A DNA stretch of 32,416 nt from Candidatus Symbiopectobacterium sp. 'North America' (lineage in GTDB: Bacteria > Pseudomonadota > Gammaproteobacteria > Enterobacterales > Enterobacteriaceae): assembly GCF_015762685.1 (NCBI RefSeq), contig NZ_PEHF01000077.1, forward strand, positions 1-32,416. The letters run 5' to 3'. Within the stretch, counting starts at the first letter, position 1; every line of letters begins with the position of its first letter. The notes beneath the pieces were generated by a model, which was not told where the DNA came from, made no database searches, and was given only the letters and a program-made list of their open reading frames with translations. Positions 1 to 9,935 of the stretch are shown here, one piece after another. The translations under genes were made by a program, and so were the position numbers.

Positions 1-60
1 TCGAAGATAAGGGGGAATGTCGCGGTGATAAGTTTAGGTTTAGGGATGTGGGGCGCATAA

Positions 61-161
61 ATACTTCCTTTGGGAAGGTACAAGTATAGATAATTATACT
101 TGATTGAGGGTGTGTACCACCATGATAGGGGAAGACCCATATATAACCATACTTAATACTT
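61..161. repeat. Iterated ATACTT motif and palindrome upstream of polB
   Basis: ATACTT occurs at 61-66, 96-101, 149-154 and 156-161. An 8-bp inverted repeat, CAAGTATA (81-88) and TATACTTG (95-102), flanks a 6-base spacer, and a smaller CTTCC/GGAAG pair lies just left of it. The stretch is AT-rich and contains no coding sequence that I recognise. It could be a binding site for an unknown regulator of polB or of a gene left of the window. No LexA-type box (CTGT-N8-ACAG) is visible here, although E. coli polB is SOS-controlled. Confidence 0.4.
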
Positions 162-185
162 CTCTTTTGGCTGAGGTATTCACGC

Positions 186-2573
186 GTGGCGCAGGCGTTT
201 CAGGGGTTTATTCTTACCCGCCACTGGCATGACACCCCCGCTGGCATTCAGATTGATCTCTGGCTCGCCACCGACGGTGGTCCGGTGCTGGTTTCATTGC
301 CACCTCAACAGGCAGTGGCCTTCATTCCCGCGCAGCAGCAGGCGCACGCTGAAGTGCTGCTGAGTACCAATACCTCAGTGGCCCGTAAGCAGCGTTCCCC
401 CTCGCTGCACGCGTTGACGTTGCAAGATTTCCACCACCAGCCGCTGCTGGGCCTCTATTGTTCTCATTACCGCCAACTGCTGGCACTGGAAAAGCGATTA
501 CAGGAAGCGGGCATTACCGTTTATGAAGCGGACATCCGCCCCCTCGATCGTTATCTGATGGAGCGCTTTATCACCTCCCCGGTGTGGTTCAGCGGTCAGC
601 CTGCTGGGCCGAATGCGGTGGTTCACGCTCAGATGAAGCCCTGCCCTGACTATCGCCCCAGATTAAAGCTGGTGTCGATGGATATCGAAACCAGCCGGCA
701 CGGAGAGCTTTACTGCATTGGGCTGGAAGGGTGCGGGCAGCGTCAGGTGTACATGCTGGGCCCTAAGCCCGATAATGTGCCGTCTGCCCCTGAATTTGCG
801 CTGGAATATGTCAACAGTCGCCCGCAATTGTTGGAGAAACTCAACGCCTGGTTTGCAGAGCACGATCCCGATGTCATTATCGGTTGGAATCTGGTGCAGT
901 TTGATCTGCGCGTGCTGCAAAAACATGCCGAGAGTTATCGCATCCCGCTGCACTTGGGCCGGGGCAATCAAGAACTGGAGTGGCGCGAGCACGGTTTCAA
1001 ACAGGGGCATTTCTTCGCCAGTACGCCAGGGCGGCTGATTGTAGACGGCATTGAAGCCTTGAAATCCGCTACCTGGAATTTTCCCTCTTTTAGTCTGGAG
1101 TACGTGTCCCAGACGCTGCTGGGTGAAGGCAAACTGTCGGATAATCCTTACCAGCGCATGGATGAAATCGAGCAGCGCTTTGCGCACGATAAACCCGCCC
1201 TCGCCCGCTATAACCTTCAGGACTGTGAGCTGGTCACGCGCATTTTTGAAAAAATCGAGCTGATGCCGTTCCTGCTGGAACGCGCCACCGTCACCGGATT
1301 GGCGGCGGATCGCAGCGGCGGGTCGGTCGCCGCATTCAGTCACCTCTATCTGCCGCGCATGCATCGTCTTGGCTACGTAGCCCCTAATCTGGGCGAAGTT
1401 GCCGTGGAGGCTAGCCCCGGCGGCTTTGTCATGTATTCATCCCCTGGGCTGTACGACTCGGTGTTGGTGCTTGATTATAAAAGCCTGTATCCCTCGATCA
1501 TCCGTACCTTTCTTATCGACCCGGTGGGGTTGATTTGCGGCATGCAGCAGCCGGATGACGACGCGTCAGTGCCCGGCTTTCGTGGTGCCCGTTTCTCGCG
1601 CCAGCAGCACTGCCTGCCCGCCATTGTCGAGCAAATTTGGCAGGGACGCGATGCCGCCAAGCGCGCCGGAAATAAACCGCTGTCGCAGGCTCTGAAAATC
1701 ATCATGAACGCTTTCTATGGCGTGTTGGGTGCCAGCGGCTGCCGTTTCTTCGATCCGCGGCAGGCCTCCTAAATCACCCTGCGCGGTGACGAGATTATGC
1801 AGCAAACCCGCGCCTTGATTGAGTCGCAGGGCTATCAGGTGATTTACGGTGATACCGACTCCACCTTCGTCTGGCTGAAACGCGCGCATGATAATGATGA
1901 AGCCATTGAGATAGGCCGTAAGCTGGCCCAGTTGGTCAATCACTGGTGGCAAAATCACCTGCAACAAACGTTAGGGCTGACCAGCGCGCTCGAATTGCAA
2001 TTTGAAACCCACTACTGCCGCTTTTTGATGCCCACCATTCGGGGTGCGGAACAGGGCAGCAAGAAGCGCTATACGGGAATGGCGCAGACGCCTGACGGGG
2101 AAAAAATCGTTTACAAAGGGCTGGAAACGGTACGCACCGATTGGACGCCGCTGGCGCAGCAGTTTCAACAGCAGCTTTATGCGCGTATCTTCCGCCAGCA
2201 GCCGTATCAAGCCTGGCTGCGAGAATATGTCGAAAAAACCCTGAACGGCGAGTTTGACGATCTGCTTGTCTACCGTAAACGGCTGCGTCGGCCACTGAGT
2301 GATTACCAGAAAAACGTACCACCGCACGTGCGTGCCGCCCGACTCTCTGACGACTACAACCGCCAGATAGGTCGCCCGCTTCAATACCAGAATGGCGGTT
2401 GGATCAGCTATGTGATGACGCTCAACGGCCCGGAGCCTTTGGAAACCCGGCATTCTACGCTGGACTATACTCACTACGTCGAGCGCCAACTGCAACCGGT
2501 GGCTGATGCTATTCTGCCGTTTTTACAGGATGATTTTTCCAGCCTGATTAACGGCCAGATGGGATTATTTTAA
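186..2573 (-). other. Placeholder: no leftward gene opposite polB
   Basis: The long open frames on this strand opposite polB are antisense shadows. They have no recognisable motifs and no ribosome binding sites, and they are not annotated as genes. The real gene is on the plus strand. Confidence 0.3.
186..2573 (+). pseudogene. polB: DNA polymerase II, interrupted by an in-frame stop
   Basis: Family B DNA polymerase used in replication restart and translesion synthesis. The GTG start at 186 has a GAGG ribosome site upstream and gives an N-terminus like E. coli PolB. Visible parts in order are the exonuclease motifs ([13 protein letters not shown]; a Tyr-Asn...Asp motif), polymerase motif A ([10 protein letters not shown]) and motif B (KIIMNAFYG). 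A TAA at 1770-1772 then interrupts the frame, and the frame continues unchanged to 2573 with motif C (YGDTDS) and the thumb and C-terminal region. In E. coli the stop position is the second serine of Ser-Ser-Ile-Thr, so TCA to TAA is the simplest change. The 528-aa product lacks the motif C aspartates and should not polymerise. The rest of the gene is well conserved, so the lesion looks recent. A sequencing error remains possible. Confidence 0.9.
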
Positions 2574-2744
2574 GCGTTGAATGGATGACGAATGCCGCGC
2601 CTTCCATTACCATACCCCTCTTTTAATGCCTGGCTGAAAACGGGTATGCAGTACCACCACTAATCATTCATCTCCAAAGGGATTAACGACAGGCTTTGCG
2701 CTGTCCGACATACCCGACAATGACAAATATCGAGCTACGAATTT

Positions 2745-5648
2745 ATGCTTTTTACACTTGGTCAACGCTGGATCAGCGATACGGAAAGCGAGCTGGGACT
2801 GGGCACGGTTGTTGCTCTGGATGTACGCATGGTCACACTGCTTTTTCCCGCAAGCGGAGAAAATCGCCTCTATTCGAGAAGCGATGCTCCGATCACCCGT
2901 GTCATGTTTAATTCTGGCGATACCGTCAGCAGCCACGAAGGCTGGCAGCTCAGCGTCACTGAAACCCGCGACGAAAACGGGCTGATCGTTTATATCGGTG
3001 AACGCCTTGATGACGGTACACCGGCAGAGCTGCGCGAAGTGATGCTGGACAGCAAGTTGACCTTTAATAAGCCGCAAGACCGCCTGTTTGCCGGGCAGAT
3101 CGATCGTATGGATCGCTTTGCCCTGCGCTATCGCACGCGTTTGCACCAGCAGGCTCAAGCCTTGCAGCCTTGGGGTGGCCTGCGCGGCATGCGCGCCAGC
3201 CTGATCCCCCACCAGTTGCACATTGCGCGCGAAGTGGGTCAGCGCCACGCGCCGCGCGTGCTGCTGGCTGATGAAGTGGGTCTGGGCAAGACCATTGAAG
3301 CCGGGATGGTTATCCACCAGCAACTGCTGGCCGGGCGCGCTGAACGCGTGCTGATTGTGGTGCCGGAAACCCTGCAACATCAGTGGCTGGTGGAGATGCT
3401 GCGCCGCTTTAACCTGCTGTTTTCCCTGTTTGATGATGAGCGCTATGCCGAGGCCCGATTCGACAGCAGTAACCCGTTTGAGACCGAGCAATTAATCATC
3501 TGCTCCCTTGGTTTTGTTCAGAAAAATGCGGCGCGCTTTGAGCAACTGCTCGCGGCCCACTGGGATCTACTGGTGGTCGATGAAGCACACCATCTCGCCT
3601 GGAGCGAAGCCTCCCCTAGCCCTGAATATCAGGCGATTGAGCAGTTGGCACAACGCATTCCTGCCGTGCTGCTGCTGACTGCAACCCCTGAGCAACTCGG
3701 CCAGGAGAGCCACTTTGCTCGCTTGCGACTGTTAGATCCAAATCGTTTCCACGACTACCGTGAATTCGTTAAAGAACAGCAGCAGTATCGTCCGGTGGCG
3801 GATGCCGTTGCGCTCCTGCTTGCCGATGAAAACCTCAGCAAAGATGAGATGAACCTGCTCACCGAATTGTTGAGCGATCAAGACTGCGAACCGCTGCTCA
3901 AGGCTGTCAATAGCGACACTGCCGATCGCCAAGCTGCACGGCAGGAACTGATTGCCATGCTGATGGACAGACACGGCACCAGCCGCGTGCTGTTCCGCAA
4001 TACGCGCCAAGGCGTAAAAGGCTTCCCGCAGCGTGTGTTGCACCAGATCAAGTTACCGCTGCCCGCGCAATACCAGACGGCCATTAAAGTCTCCGGCATC
4101 ATGAACGGCGGTAAAACGCCGGAAGCGCGTGCGCGCGACATGCTGTACCCGGAGCAGATTTATCAAATGCTGGAAGGGGACGATGCTACCTGGTGGAACT
4201 TTGATCCGCGCGTTGAGTGGCTGCTCAGTTACCTGACCGCCAATCGCGACAAAAAGATATTGGTGATTTGCGCCAAAGCCGCTACTGCTTTGCAGTTTGA
4301 GCAGGTATTGCGCACGCGTGAAGCGATTCGCGCTGCCGTATTCCACGAAGGGTTGTCTATCCTTGAGCGCGATCGCGCGGCAGCCTATTTTGCTTCGGAA
4401 GAAGATGGTGCGCAGGTACTGATCTGCTCGGAGATCGGTTCCGAAGGGCGTAACTTCCAGTTCGCCAGCCACCTGATCATGTTCGATCTGCCGTTTAATC
4501 CGGATCTGCTGGAGCAGCGTATCGGACGTCTGGATCGTATCGGGCAAACGCAAGAAATTCAGATGCTGGTGCCCTATCTGGAAAACACCGCACAGGCGCT
4601 ATTGGTACGCTGGTATCACGAAGGGCTTGATGCCTTCGAACATACCAGCCCAACGGGCCGTATCATTTATAATGCCCATTACAGCACGCTGATTGAGCGC
4701 CTGAGCGTTTCTACAGAGAGTGACGGGCTGGATGAATTTATTCGTACCTGCCGTCAACAGCACGATGCACTGAAAGCGCAGCTCGAACTCGGCCGCGATC
4801 GCCTGCTGGAAATGCACTCCAACGGCGGTGAAGCCGCGCAGATGCTAGCTCAATCCATCGCGGAGCAGGACAACGACGTCAACCTGGTCACTTTCGCTCT
4901 GAATCTGTTCGATATTGTCGGGGTAAATCAGGAAGATCGCAGCGATAATCTGATTATTCTCACACCTTCCGATCATATGCTGATGCCGGATTTTCCCGGC
5001 TTGCCGCAGGATGGCTGCACCATCACCTTCGAACGCGAGCAGGCGCTGTCGCGGGAAGATGCACAGTTTGTCAGTTGGGAACATCCCCTGATCCGCAACG
5101 GCATGGATCTGATTTTGTCCGGAGATACCGGTAGCTGTGCCGTATCACTGCTGAAAAACAAAGCGCTGCCCGTGGGGACGCTGCTGGCTGAGTTGGTCTA
5201 CGTGGTGGAAGCACAGGCACCGAAGCAGTTGCAGTTGACACGCTTCCTGCCGCCTACACCGTTGCGTTTACTGATGGATCGCACCGGTAAAAATCTGGCT
5301 CCGCAGGTAGAGTTTGAAAGCTTCAACCGCCAGCTCAACGCGGTAAACCGCCATACGTCCAGCAAGTTGGTGAATGCGGTACAAGCCGACGTTCACAGTA
5401 TGTTGCAGCAGGCCGAACCCTTGGTGGCTGCTCAGGCGCAGCTGTTGATTCTCGATGCGCAACAGCAGGCCGATCTGCAACTGCGCCGCGAACGGGAACG
5501 GTTGGAAGCCCTGAAGGCAGTTAACCCGAACATCCGTGACGATGAACTGCTAGCGCTGGAAACACAGCGGGAACAGGTCTTGCTCAACCTACATCAGGCT
5601 AACTGGCGGTTGGATGCCATTCGTTTGGTGGTGGTCTCTCAGCAGTAG
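2745..5648 (+). CDS. rapA: RNA polymerase-associated SWI2/SNF2 ATPase RapA (HepA)
   Basis: Swi2/Snf2-type ATPase that binds RNA polymerase and recycles stalled or post-termination complexes. The protein is 967 aa against 968 in E. coli. The N-terminal Tudor-like part starts [11 protein letters not shown]. The helicase core has Walker A (DEVGLGKT, about residues 177-184), the DEAH box (about 281-284), a TATPEQ motif, and the late motif [13 protein letters not shown] in the second RecA lobe. The C-terminal third keeps family-specific blocks such as LILSGDTGS and [15 protein letters not shown]. It lies downstream of polB with a 171-base gap, so it probably has its own promoter. No frameshift or missing motif was seen, in contrast to polB. 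Confidence 0.96.
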   Translation: MLFTLGQRWISDTESELGLGTVVALDVRMVTLLFPASGENRLYSRSDAPITRVMFNSGDTVSSHEGWQLSVTETRDENGLIVYIGERLDDGTPAELREVMLDSKLTFNKPQDRLFAGQIDRMDRFALRYRTRLHQQAQALQPWGGLRGMRASLIPHQLHIAREVGQRHAPRVLLADEVGLGKTIEAGMVIHQQLLAGRAERVLIVVPETLQHQWLVEMLRRFNLLFSLFDDERYAEARFDSSNPFETEQLIICSLGFVQKNAARFEQLLAAHWDLLVVDEAHHLAWSEASPSPEYQAIEQLAQRIPAVLLLTATPEQLGQESHFARLRLLDPNRFHDYREFVKEQQQYRPVADAVALLLADENLSKDEMNLLTELLSDQDCEPLLKAVNSDTADRQAARQELIAMLMDRHGTSRVLFRNTRQGVKGFPQRVLHQIKLPLPAQYQTAIKVSGIMNGGKTPEARARDMLYPEQIYQMLEGDDATWWNFDPRVEWLLSYLTANRDKKILVICAKAATALQFEQVLRTREAIRAAVFHEGLSILERDRAAAYFASEEDGAQVLICSEIGSEGRNFQFASHLIMFDLPFNPDLLEQRIGRLDRIGQTQEIQMLVPYLENTAQALLVRWYHEGLDAFEHTSPTGRIIYNAHYSTLIERLSVSTESDGLDEFIRTCRQQHDALKAQLELGRDRLLEMHSNGGEAAQMLAQSIAEQDNDVNLVTFALNLFDIVGVNQEDRSDNLIILTPSDHMLMPDFPGLPQDGCTITFEREQALSREDAQFVSWEHPLIRNGMDLILSGDTGSCAVSLLKNKALPVGTLLAELVYVVEAQAPKQLQLTRFLPPTPLRLLMDRTGKNLAPQVEFESFNRQLNAVNRHTSSKLVNAVQADVHSMLQQAEPLVAAQAQLLILDAQQQADLQLRRERERLEALKAVNPNIRDDELLALETQREQVLLNLHQANWRLDAIRLVVVSQQ

Positions 5649-5658
5649 TCAATAATGC

Positions 5659-5687
5659 CGGCGGCAACGGCCTCTCCGTTGCCGCCG
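5659..5687 (+). promoter_or_regulatory. Perfect 12-bp hairpin between rapA and rluA
   Basis: CGGCGGCAACGG (5659-5670) and CCGTTGCCGCCG (5676-5687) form a 12-bp GC-rich stem with loop CCTCT. No T-run follows on either side, so it is not a standard intrinsic terminator. It begins 10 bases after the rapA stop and ends just before the rluA ribosome site (AGGAG). It may stabilise the 3' end of rapA mRNA, limit rluA translation, or bind a protein. Confidence 0.6.
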
Positions 5688-5698
5688 CAGGAGCCATC

Positions 5699-6352
5699 AT
5701 GGAACCCTATAACCCGCCCATCGATCCGTGGCTGCAGGTGTTGTATCAGGATCAACATATTATGGTGGTCAACAAGCCCAGCGGCTTGCTCTCCGTTCCC
5801 GGCAGAGCGCCTGAGCATCATGACAGCACGATGAGCCGCATTCAGCGCGATTTTCCTCACGCAGAATCCGTACATCGCCTCGATATGGCCACCAGCGGTG
5901 TGATTGCCGTCGCGTTGACCAAAGCGGCCGAGAGAGAATTGAAACGCCAATTTCTCGAACGCGAGCCCAAAAAATCCTATATCGCACGGGTATGGGGGTG
6001 GCTGGAGCACGATGAAGGATTGATCGATCTGCCACTGATTTGCGACTGGCCCAATCGCCCAAAACAGAAGGCCTGTTTTGAACAGGGAAAACCGGCGCAA
6101 ACCCAGTATCAGGTACTGGCGCGCGAGGCCGATGGCGCCACGCGCGTGAAGCTGATGCCAATTACCGGGCGCTCACAGCAATTGCGCGTACACCTGCTCG
6201 CACTCGGACACCCGATCCTCGGTGATGGTTTTTACGCTCACCCTGAAGCCAAAGCCTTGGCACCGCGTCTGCTGCTGCACGCACAGGAACTGGCTATCAC
6301 GCACCCCGCATTTGGTACACAGATGCACTTTCGCTGTGAGCCTGATTTCTGA
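5699..6352 (+). CDS. rluA: Dual-specificity 23S rRNA/tRNA pseudouridine synthase RluA
   Basis: Converts U746 of 23S rRNA and U32 of some tRNAs to pseudouridine, as known for E. coli RluA. The protein is 217 aa against 219. The catalytic motif HRLDMATSG, which holds the active aspartate, is intact, as are the NKPSG block near the N-terminus and the long conserved stretch around LPLICDWPNRPKQK. The start has a good AGGAG site. One oddity is that the late family motif GRSHQLRVH reads GRSQQLRVH here, replacing a widely conserved histidine by glutamine. Reading frame and length are otherwise normal. It converges on djlA, whose stop lies 47 bases away. Confidence 0.94.
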   Translation: MEPYNPPIDPWLQVLYQDQHIMVVNKPSGLLSVPGRAPEHHDSTMSRIQRDFPHAESVHRLDMATSGVIAVALTKAAERELKRQFLEREPKKSYIARVWGWLEHDEGLIDLPLICDWPNRPKQKACFEQGKPAQTQYQVLAREADGATRVKLMPITGRSQQLRVHLLALGHPILGDGFYAHPEAKALAPRLLLHAQELAITHPAFGTQMHFRCEPDF

Positions 6353-6398
6353 TTTTGAAGGTAATCGTCAAGAAAAATGCGGGAAAACTGGAGAGGGG

Positions 6399-7305
6399 TT
6401 ACTTGGCGGCGTGACTGCTTTTCAAAAACTCATAGGCGGCCTGAATGTCTTGCGCCTTGCGTTTTGCCATGTCCATCATGCGCGGAGAAAGCCCCTTACC
6501 CGCCAGTTTATCAGGATGGTGCTCGTTCATTAGTTTACGATAAGCGCGTTTTACCGTCGCCGCATCATCGCTGGTGCGCACGCCCAGCGTGCGGCAAGCA
6601 CTCTCAAGCGTTGGCCCCCACGTATAAGGCGACTGCTGACGCTGCCCGCCCTGCGATTGGCCGCCATAAGACTGACCACCATAAGATTGATTGCGACGCT
6701 GGTATGATTTGCCATTCTGCTTTGATTGGTGTTGCTTCGATTGGCCCTGTTGCTGAAACTGGCGCTGCTGCCCTTCCATATTACGCATGAAAAATTCGAA
6801 CTGTTCACGCGTCACGCCCAGCTCATCCGCAAACACGTACAATAACCGCCGTTCGTTCGGATGCAGCGCACCGTCGTTAAACGCGACCTGAAGCTGGATA
6901 TCGAGAAACATTCTGATCATATCGAAGCGGCCCAGGCAGGCATCGCGCAGCTTACGCAATTTGGTGCGTACCGAGAACGCATTGGATTTCCCTTCACGAA
7001 AGGCCTGCTGCGCTGCCAGACGCGCCTCACCGAACAGCTCCAGCCGGTCCATCATCAAGGTGGCCGCCTGAATATCCGCTTCAGTGACGCGCCCTTTAGA
7101 TTTGGTCAGGTGCCCCATGGCCTGAAACGTGGTGAGAAAAAACAGCGACTGTCGGGTAGACTGTGCGGAGAAATAATCACGGCGACGCGCAGCCCTGGCT
7201 CTATCAACCATATGGCCCATCAGCACGCCCGTAATCACACCCCCACACGCCGCCGCCGGACATAATACCCAGTATCAAGCCCAGCAAATTGCCCCAATAG
7301 CGCAT
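6399..7305 (-). pseudogene. djlA: Membrane-anchored DnaJ-like co-chaperone DjlA, frameshifted
   Basis: Inner-membrane co-chaperone of DnaK, linked in E. coli to capsule (Rcs) signalling. The true start is the ATG ending at 7305, giving [19 protein letters not shown], the expected transmembrane anchor. A run of five C on the plus strand (7240-7244; four expected) then shifts the frame by one base. The rest is open: TerB-like middle ([26 protein letters not shown]), a Gln/Gly/Ser-rich linker with repeated SYGGQ units, and a C-terminal J domain with the HPD motif. An internal start near 7238 would give a protein of about 279 aa with only half the anchor. The cause could be slippage, recent decay or a homopolymer sequencing error. 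Confidence 0.8.
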
Positions 7306-7407
7306 ATACTTCCTCAAATCCTCATGCCGTCGGCCAAAAATTGCTTTATCATACCCGTCATTTAGCGTTGCACTTAACGGCAGAGCAGAGAAACAGTGGG
7401 GAATTTA

Positions 7408-7430
7408 CACTGGCGCAACGTAAGCCAGTG
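7408..7430. promoter_or_regulatory. Inverted repeat upstream of lptD
   Basis: CACTGGC (7408-7414) and GCCAGTG (7424-7430) form a perfect 7-bp inverted repeat with a 9-base spacer, about 60 bases before the lptD start, in the divergent djlA-lptD intergenic space. It could be an operator or an mRNA leader hairpin. I could not identify a convincing SigmaE promoter, which controls lptD in E. coli. Confidence 0.4.
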
Positions 7431-7490
7431 ATATAGTCTCTGACCGTTTGCCGGCATAATGCCCTTGATGACGGAACACCGATACCGCGT

Positions 7491-9857
7491 ATGAAAAAAT
7501 GTTTTCCAACTCTGCTGGCCACCTTGATTGGGTCGGCGCTCTACAGCCAACACGCGTTGGCCGATCTTGCCGCCCAGTGCCGGCTTGGCGTTCCTACGTT
7601 TACACGGCCGCTGGTCACTGGCGAGACCAATACGCTTCCTGTACATATTCAGGCGGACAAAAGTGAAGCCAACTATCCGGATAACGCCCGTTTCCTGGGT
7701 AACGTCAACGTTGAGCAAGGCAACAGTCGCTTGCAGGCCGATCAGGTGGAGCTGCGCCAGAGCGGCACTGACGCCGCCGGCGCCCCGGTGCGCACCATCA
7801 CCGCCACTGGCAATGTCAATTATGATGACAACCTGGTCATCCTGAAAGGCCCCAAAGCCTGGTCTAACCTGAATACGCGAGATACCGACGTGTTTCAGGG
7901 CGACTACCAAATGGTTGACCGTCAGGGCCGTGGCGATGCCGATAAAATGCAAATGCGCGGTGACAATCGCTACACCATTCTGGAAAACGGTTCCTTCACT
8001 ACTTGCCTGCCGGGAGATGATAGCTGGAGTGTCGTCGGTTCGGAAGTGATCCATGACAGGGATGAGCAAGTTGCTGAAATTTGGAATGCGCGCGTCAAAA
8101 TTGGCGACGTCCCGGTCTTCTATAGCCCTTACCTGCAACTGCCCGTGGGTGACAAACGCCGCTCCGGCTTTTTGATTCCCAACGCCCGCTACAGCGGCAG
8201 CAGCGGCTTTGAACTGATCACGCCCTACTACTGGAATATCGCACCCAACATGGATGCGACCATTACGCCGCACGTCCTGACCAAGCGCGGCGTACAGTTG
8301 CAAAACGAGTTCCGTTATCTTGCCGTGCCGGGCACCGGTACGGTGCAGTTGGACTGGCTGCCGAATGACAGAGCCTATCGTCGTGACAATGAAGACGACA
8401 AAGATACGCGCTGGCTTCTTCACTGGCAGCACGACGGTATCATGGATCAGGTGTGGCGCTTTAACAGCGATTACACCAAGGTCAGCGATATCAACTATTT
8501 CAAAGATCTCGATTCTTCTTACGGCTCCACGACCAGCGGCTACGTGAACCAAAAATTCAGAGTCGGCTATGCTAACCAGGATTGGGACGCTACGTTATCC
8601 AATAAACAGTTCCAATTGCTGGCGGCTAACACCAACAATGATGTTTACCGCGCCGAGCCCCAACTCGACCTCAACTACTACCGAGAGGATATCGGCCCGT
8701 TCGATATGCATCTTTATGGGCAGGCGGTAAAATTTACCAACATGAACAACAACCGCCCCGAAGCGACGCGTTTTCATGCTGAGCCAACGGTCAGTCTGCC
8801 ATTGACCAACCGGTGGGGTAGCTTGAACACCGAAGCGAAGCTGATGGCAACCCATTATCAACAAACCAATCTGGAACGCTTCCGTGCCGATTCCAATGCG
8901 CAAATCAGCAACATCAAGCGCGATGCGCTGAAGGATTCGGTCAATCGCGTTTTGCCGCAGTACAAAGTTGACGGCAAACTGGTGTTTGAACGCGAAATGG
9001 ATTGGTCCAACGCCTTTACCCAAACGCTGGAACCGAGCGTACAGTACCTGTATGAGCCTTACCGCGATCAAAGCAGCATTTACACCTATGACTCTACGCT
9101 GCTGCAAAACGACTACACCGGCCTGTTCCGTGACCGCAGTTACAGCGGGCTGGATCGCATCGCGTCGGCCAATCAGGTTGCGACCGGTTTGACCACCCGC
9201 GTTTATGATCAAAATCTGGTGGAAAGTTTTAATGCTTCCGTCGGTCAAATCTATTACTTCGATCGCCCCAGAACCGGGGATAGCACCACGGTAATGGATA
9301 AAAACGACGATAACGGCAGTCTGGTATGGGCCGGTGACAGCTATTGGAAGATTAACGATCTGTGGGGCATGCGCGGCGGTTTGCAATATGACACGCGCCT
9401 CGAGAGCATTTCGCAGGGCAACGCGGTGCTGGAATATCGCCAGGATAGCGAGAAACTGGTGCATCTGAACTACCGCTATGCCAGCAGGGAATATATTCAA
9501 AACTCCGTACAGAATCTGTTGGCAAGTCGGGCGTATCAGCAGGGCATTTCGCAAGTGGGACTCACCGCAGCCTGGCCGATTGCCGACCGTTGGTCCGTGG
9601 TTGGTGCGTATTACTACGACACCAAAGCGAATCAAACCGCCAACCAGCGTATCGGCTTTCAATACAACACCTGCTGCTGGGCCGTCAATATGGGCTACGA
9701 GCGGAAAATTACCGACTGGAATACCAATCGGCAGTCCAGTGAGTATGACAACAAGTTCTCGATCAACATCGAGCTGCGGGGTTTAAGCAGCAATGAAACG
9801 CTGGGTGCGCAAAAAATGCTACGCTCAGGTATTCTGCCTTATCAGCGCGCATTCTGA
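7491..9857 (+). CDS. lptD: LPS-assembly outer-membrane protein LptD
   Basis: Outer-membrane beta-barrel that, with the lipoprotein LptE, inserts lipopolysaccharide into the outer leaflet. The protein is 788 aa (E. coli 784). A Sec signal peptide ends near residue 24 ([11 protein letters not shown]). The N-terminal OstA/LptA-like jellyroll follows ([10 protein letters not shown]...[11 protein letters not shown]), then the LptD barrel domain. The four cysteines used for the interdomain disulfides are present: one near residue 30, one in TTCLPGD, and the adjacent pair in NTCCWA near the C-terminus. The last residues (LPYQRAF) end in Phe, as expected for an outer-membrane barrel signal. It is the first gene of a run with surA, its own periplasmic chaperone, 78 bases downstream. 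Confidence 0.97.
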   Translation: MKKCFPTLLATLIGSALYSQHALADLAAQCRLGVPTFTRPLVTGETNTLPVHIQADKSEANYPDNARFLGNVNVEQGNSRLQADQVELRQSGTDAAGAPVRTITATGNVNYDDNLVILKGPKAWSNLNTRDTDVFQGDYQMVDRQGRGDADKMQMRGDNRYTILENGSFTTCLPGDDSWSVVGSEVIHDRDEQVAEIWNARVKIGDVPVFYSPYLQLPVGDKRRSGFLIPNARYSGSSGFELITPYYWNIAPNMDATITPHVLTKRGVQLQNEFRYLAVPGTGTVQLDWLPNDRAYRRDNEDDKDTRWLLHWQHDGIMDQVWRFNSDYTKVSDINYFKDLDSSYGSTTSGYVNQKFRVGYANQDWDATLSNKQFQLLAANTNNDVYRAEPQLDLNYYREDIGPFDMHLYGQAVKFTNMNNNRPEATRFHAEPTVSLPLTNRWGSLNTEAKLMATHYQQTNLERFRADSNAQISNIKRDALKDSVNRVLPQYKVDGKLVFEREMDWSNAFTQTLEPSVQYLYEPYRDQSSIYTYDSTLLQNDYTGLFRDRSYSGLDRIASANQVATGLTTRVYDQNLVESFNASVGQIYYFDRPRTGDSTTVMDKNDDNGSLVWAGDSYWKINDLWGMRGGLQYDTRLESISQGNAVLEYRQDSEKLVHLNYRYASREYIQNSVQNLLASRAYQQGISQVGLTAAWPIADRWSVVGAYYYDTKANQTANQRIGFQYNTCCWAVNMGYERKITDWNTNRQSSEYDNKFSINIELRGLSSNETLGAQKMLRSGILPYQRAF

Positions 9858-9935
9858 TGCGGTCATGCATGCGTGGAATGAACGGTAACACATCAACTTT
9901 TAATCCGCCTTGCGGGTGAAACTAACGGGAAAGGT

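Noticed and set aside
1770..1796. Programmed readthrough or recoding of the polB stop
   Set aside because: No recoding context was seen and no selenocysteine or pyrrolysine signal applies to TAA. Loss of a serine codon explains it more simply.
6650..6740. Tandem DNA repeat encoding SYGGQ units in djlA
   Set aside because: Only two to three imperfect units in a low-complexity linker; this is common in DjlA proteins and not a separate element.
7306..7490. SigmaE promoter of lptD
   Set aside because: A GGAATTT box and a TCTGA box exist, but they lie about 32 bases apart, twice the normal spacing.
7374..8552. Long open frame antisense to the 5' half of lptD, and another at 8595-9662
   Set aside because: No ribosome site or family motif; open frames opposite a well-conserved, codon-biased gene are expected. 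The same applies to long antisense frames in ileS, rapA and carB.
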